A DNA stretch of 64,000 nucleotides, taken from positions 23,498,001 through 23,562,000 of the forward strand of contig NC_060209.1 of assembly GCF_021130785.1 (NCBI RefSeq). Reading direction: 5' to 3'. Under the pieces are notes generated by a model. That model was not told where the DNA came from, ran no database searches, and was given only the letters and a program-made list of their open reading frames with translations. Made by a program: the position numbers and the translations under genes. Positions 62,615-64,000 of this stretch are shown piece after piece (within the stretch, counting starts at the first letter, position 1; every line of letters starts with the position of its first letter). Origin of the DNA: Homalodisca vitripennis. Its lineage: Eukaryota; Arthropoda; Insecta; Hemiptera; Cicadellidae.

Positions 62615-64000
62615 AACTAACAATTTAAACTAACTATTTTAATACTTTCGCTGTTACAAAATTATGTCACAATGATAAATAATTTAAAAGATTCGATTAG
62701 AGCAAACAAAAGATTTCCGGTTGCCGACTCAATTATGCAGATATCAATTTACGAGAAACCAATTCAATTTCACACCTAATTTACCAAACCAACCCTGATC
62801 CATGTATTGTCAATTTACATTTTGATGCCGCAATCTCTGTGCCTCTCCGCTACTTTGCCAAATTGCTATTTTATTAGAAGGGTGTCTGATTTCGACTTAA
62901 TTAATGTCACAACGCAGTGGTTTTATTTGGGGTATCTTTTATACTCATAATACTAAATTAAATATCCTGTTATTAGAAATAATTTTAACTCATAAATTGA
63001 GAACAATATTTATTTAATACGGTAACCAAATCATTAAATCCCGGTGGCGATTTTACATTTTCAATGAATACATGGATAATAATGAAATTTTTATTATTAC
63101 AGAAATTGGAAAATACTTTATGGATCTTTAATGTACCATGTTAATTTGAGGATCATAGATATTAAAGTCCTGTAATAGTAAATATATGTGTTTTCTAACT
63201 GATGCAAGGTCATAAGCCAACAAGGAAGGAACTTTTCGGGGAAGATTGGATTATATCACCTGGAACATTTACGCTTTGCCTTATAAGGGAGGGTTTAAAG
63301 GAAGATTTAACTATACAGTGTCCTAAATTTACATATAAATTGTTTACTGAGTTAAATAGTGAAATCCGTTTATGATATATTTTTTCTGTTTTAAAGTTAT
63401 ACACATTTTGAAAAAAAAAATGAAGTTCCCTATACAAAAATTTTAAATTAAATTAATTGGCTGAGCTGTCTGAAAAAACGAAATCGATCTATAGATTAGA
63501 AATTTTGCATGAAGCTCTACGTTTCTGTTTGTACAAAACAAACTTAGTACATAAATATGAGATTTTAACATATGAAATTGTATTCATGGAGTAAAGAAAT
63601 AATAAAGTGGAAAGCCAATGTTAAAAGTTAGTGAACATTTTTGATTTAATTATAATACTGCGCTGTAGTACTCTACCTAGATTACAGAAAGTTTTATTAT
63701 TTGAACAATGCTATGAAACCTAATCTAGTAATAAAAAATGTAAATGCATATGTGGAATGATATTTCCAGAAATATTTAATCGTAAGGAAAATTGTACATG
63801 AAGCTTTACTTCTATGTGGAAAACAATGCTTCTACGCCGTTGGAGTATGAAACTTGGCTGAGAGTAATTTAAGCCTGTTACTTATTTAATAGGTTAAAAA
63901 ATTTCCCTTTTATCTCCCAGTTAGAATCTAATTTTTAGCCCACAAACTTTTGTAATTTTAACTTAAGTTTGGATAGATGGTCACGTGATACCAAGAAAAT
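62615..64000. other. AT-rich sequence without recognised genes
   Basis: Nothing supported. An open frame at 63210-63437 has no recognisable domain. Confidence 0.5.

Noticed and set aside
63210..63437. 75-residue minus-strand frame near the right edge
   Set aside because: No domain, no codon bias and no neighbouring exon.

Overview
The window is AT-rich eukaryotic nuclear DNA, almost certainly from an insect. The only host gene I can recognise is split by ordinary GT-AG introns. The rest is decayed retroelements of types common in arthropods, tRNA-derived SINEs, DNA-transposon remnants and long tandem arrays. No operon, CRISPR array or bacterial or viral gene cluster is visible. The retroelement set would suit a hemipteran or a related order, but the species cannot be fixed from the sequence.

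Region 1 (about 1-11,640, minus strand) holds four consecutive exons of a TMTC2-type O-mannosyltransferase (11638-10927, 8742-7892, 4952-4838, 986-901). Intron phases match at every junction, except that the second exon carries one extra base near 7939-7941 that shifts the frame. The first coding exon, with the catalytic acidic motif, and the remaining C-terminal TPR exons are not found. The introns hold a young Penelope-like element (2721-4526), a LINE fragment, a foldback element, a TA microsatellite, a ~370-bp tandem repeat and a MITE.

Region 2 (about 11,650-32,000) is intergenic, or a very long 5' intron. It holds non-LTR (Jockey-like) 3' ends, two SINEs in opposite orientation, a ~1-kb dimeric tandem repeat at 18.2-19.2 kb, a piggyBac-like remnant and a few GC-rich islets of unknown meaning.

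Region 3 (about 32,100-52,790) is dominated by three unrelated tandem arrays. These are a 120/129-bp minisatellite whose first copies are inverted (32.1-34.5 kb), a GC-richer 198-bp satellite with three hairpin-forming segments per unit (38.3-39.6 kb), and a ~12-kb array of about 126 copies of a 94/95-bp monomer (40.84-52.79 kb). The last contains an exact-register 1,802-bp tandem duplication of 19 monomers.

Region 4 (52,790-64,000) has a heavily decayed second Penelope-like element, hAT and LINE remnants and more Penelope-type tails.

The observation most worth following is a set of hammerhead-ribozyme-like elements. One pair sits in the inverted terminal repeats of the Penelope-like element: the left copy has an intact core, the right copy has lost the G of GAAA. 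A second, sequence-divergent family at 0.6, 24.6 and 62.5 kb keeps the same architecture: a CTGANGA core, a stem II hairpin, GAAA, a four-base loopless palindromic stem III, and a bipartite stem I. Its outer stem I pairs are different sequences in each copy but stay complementary.
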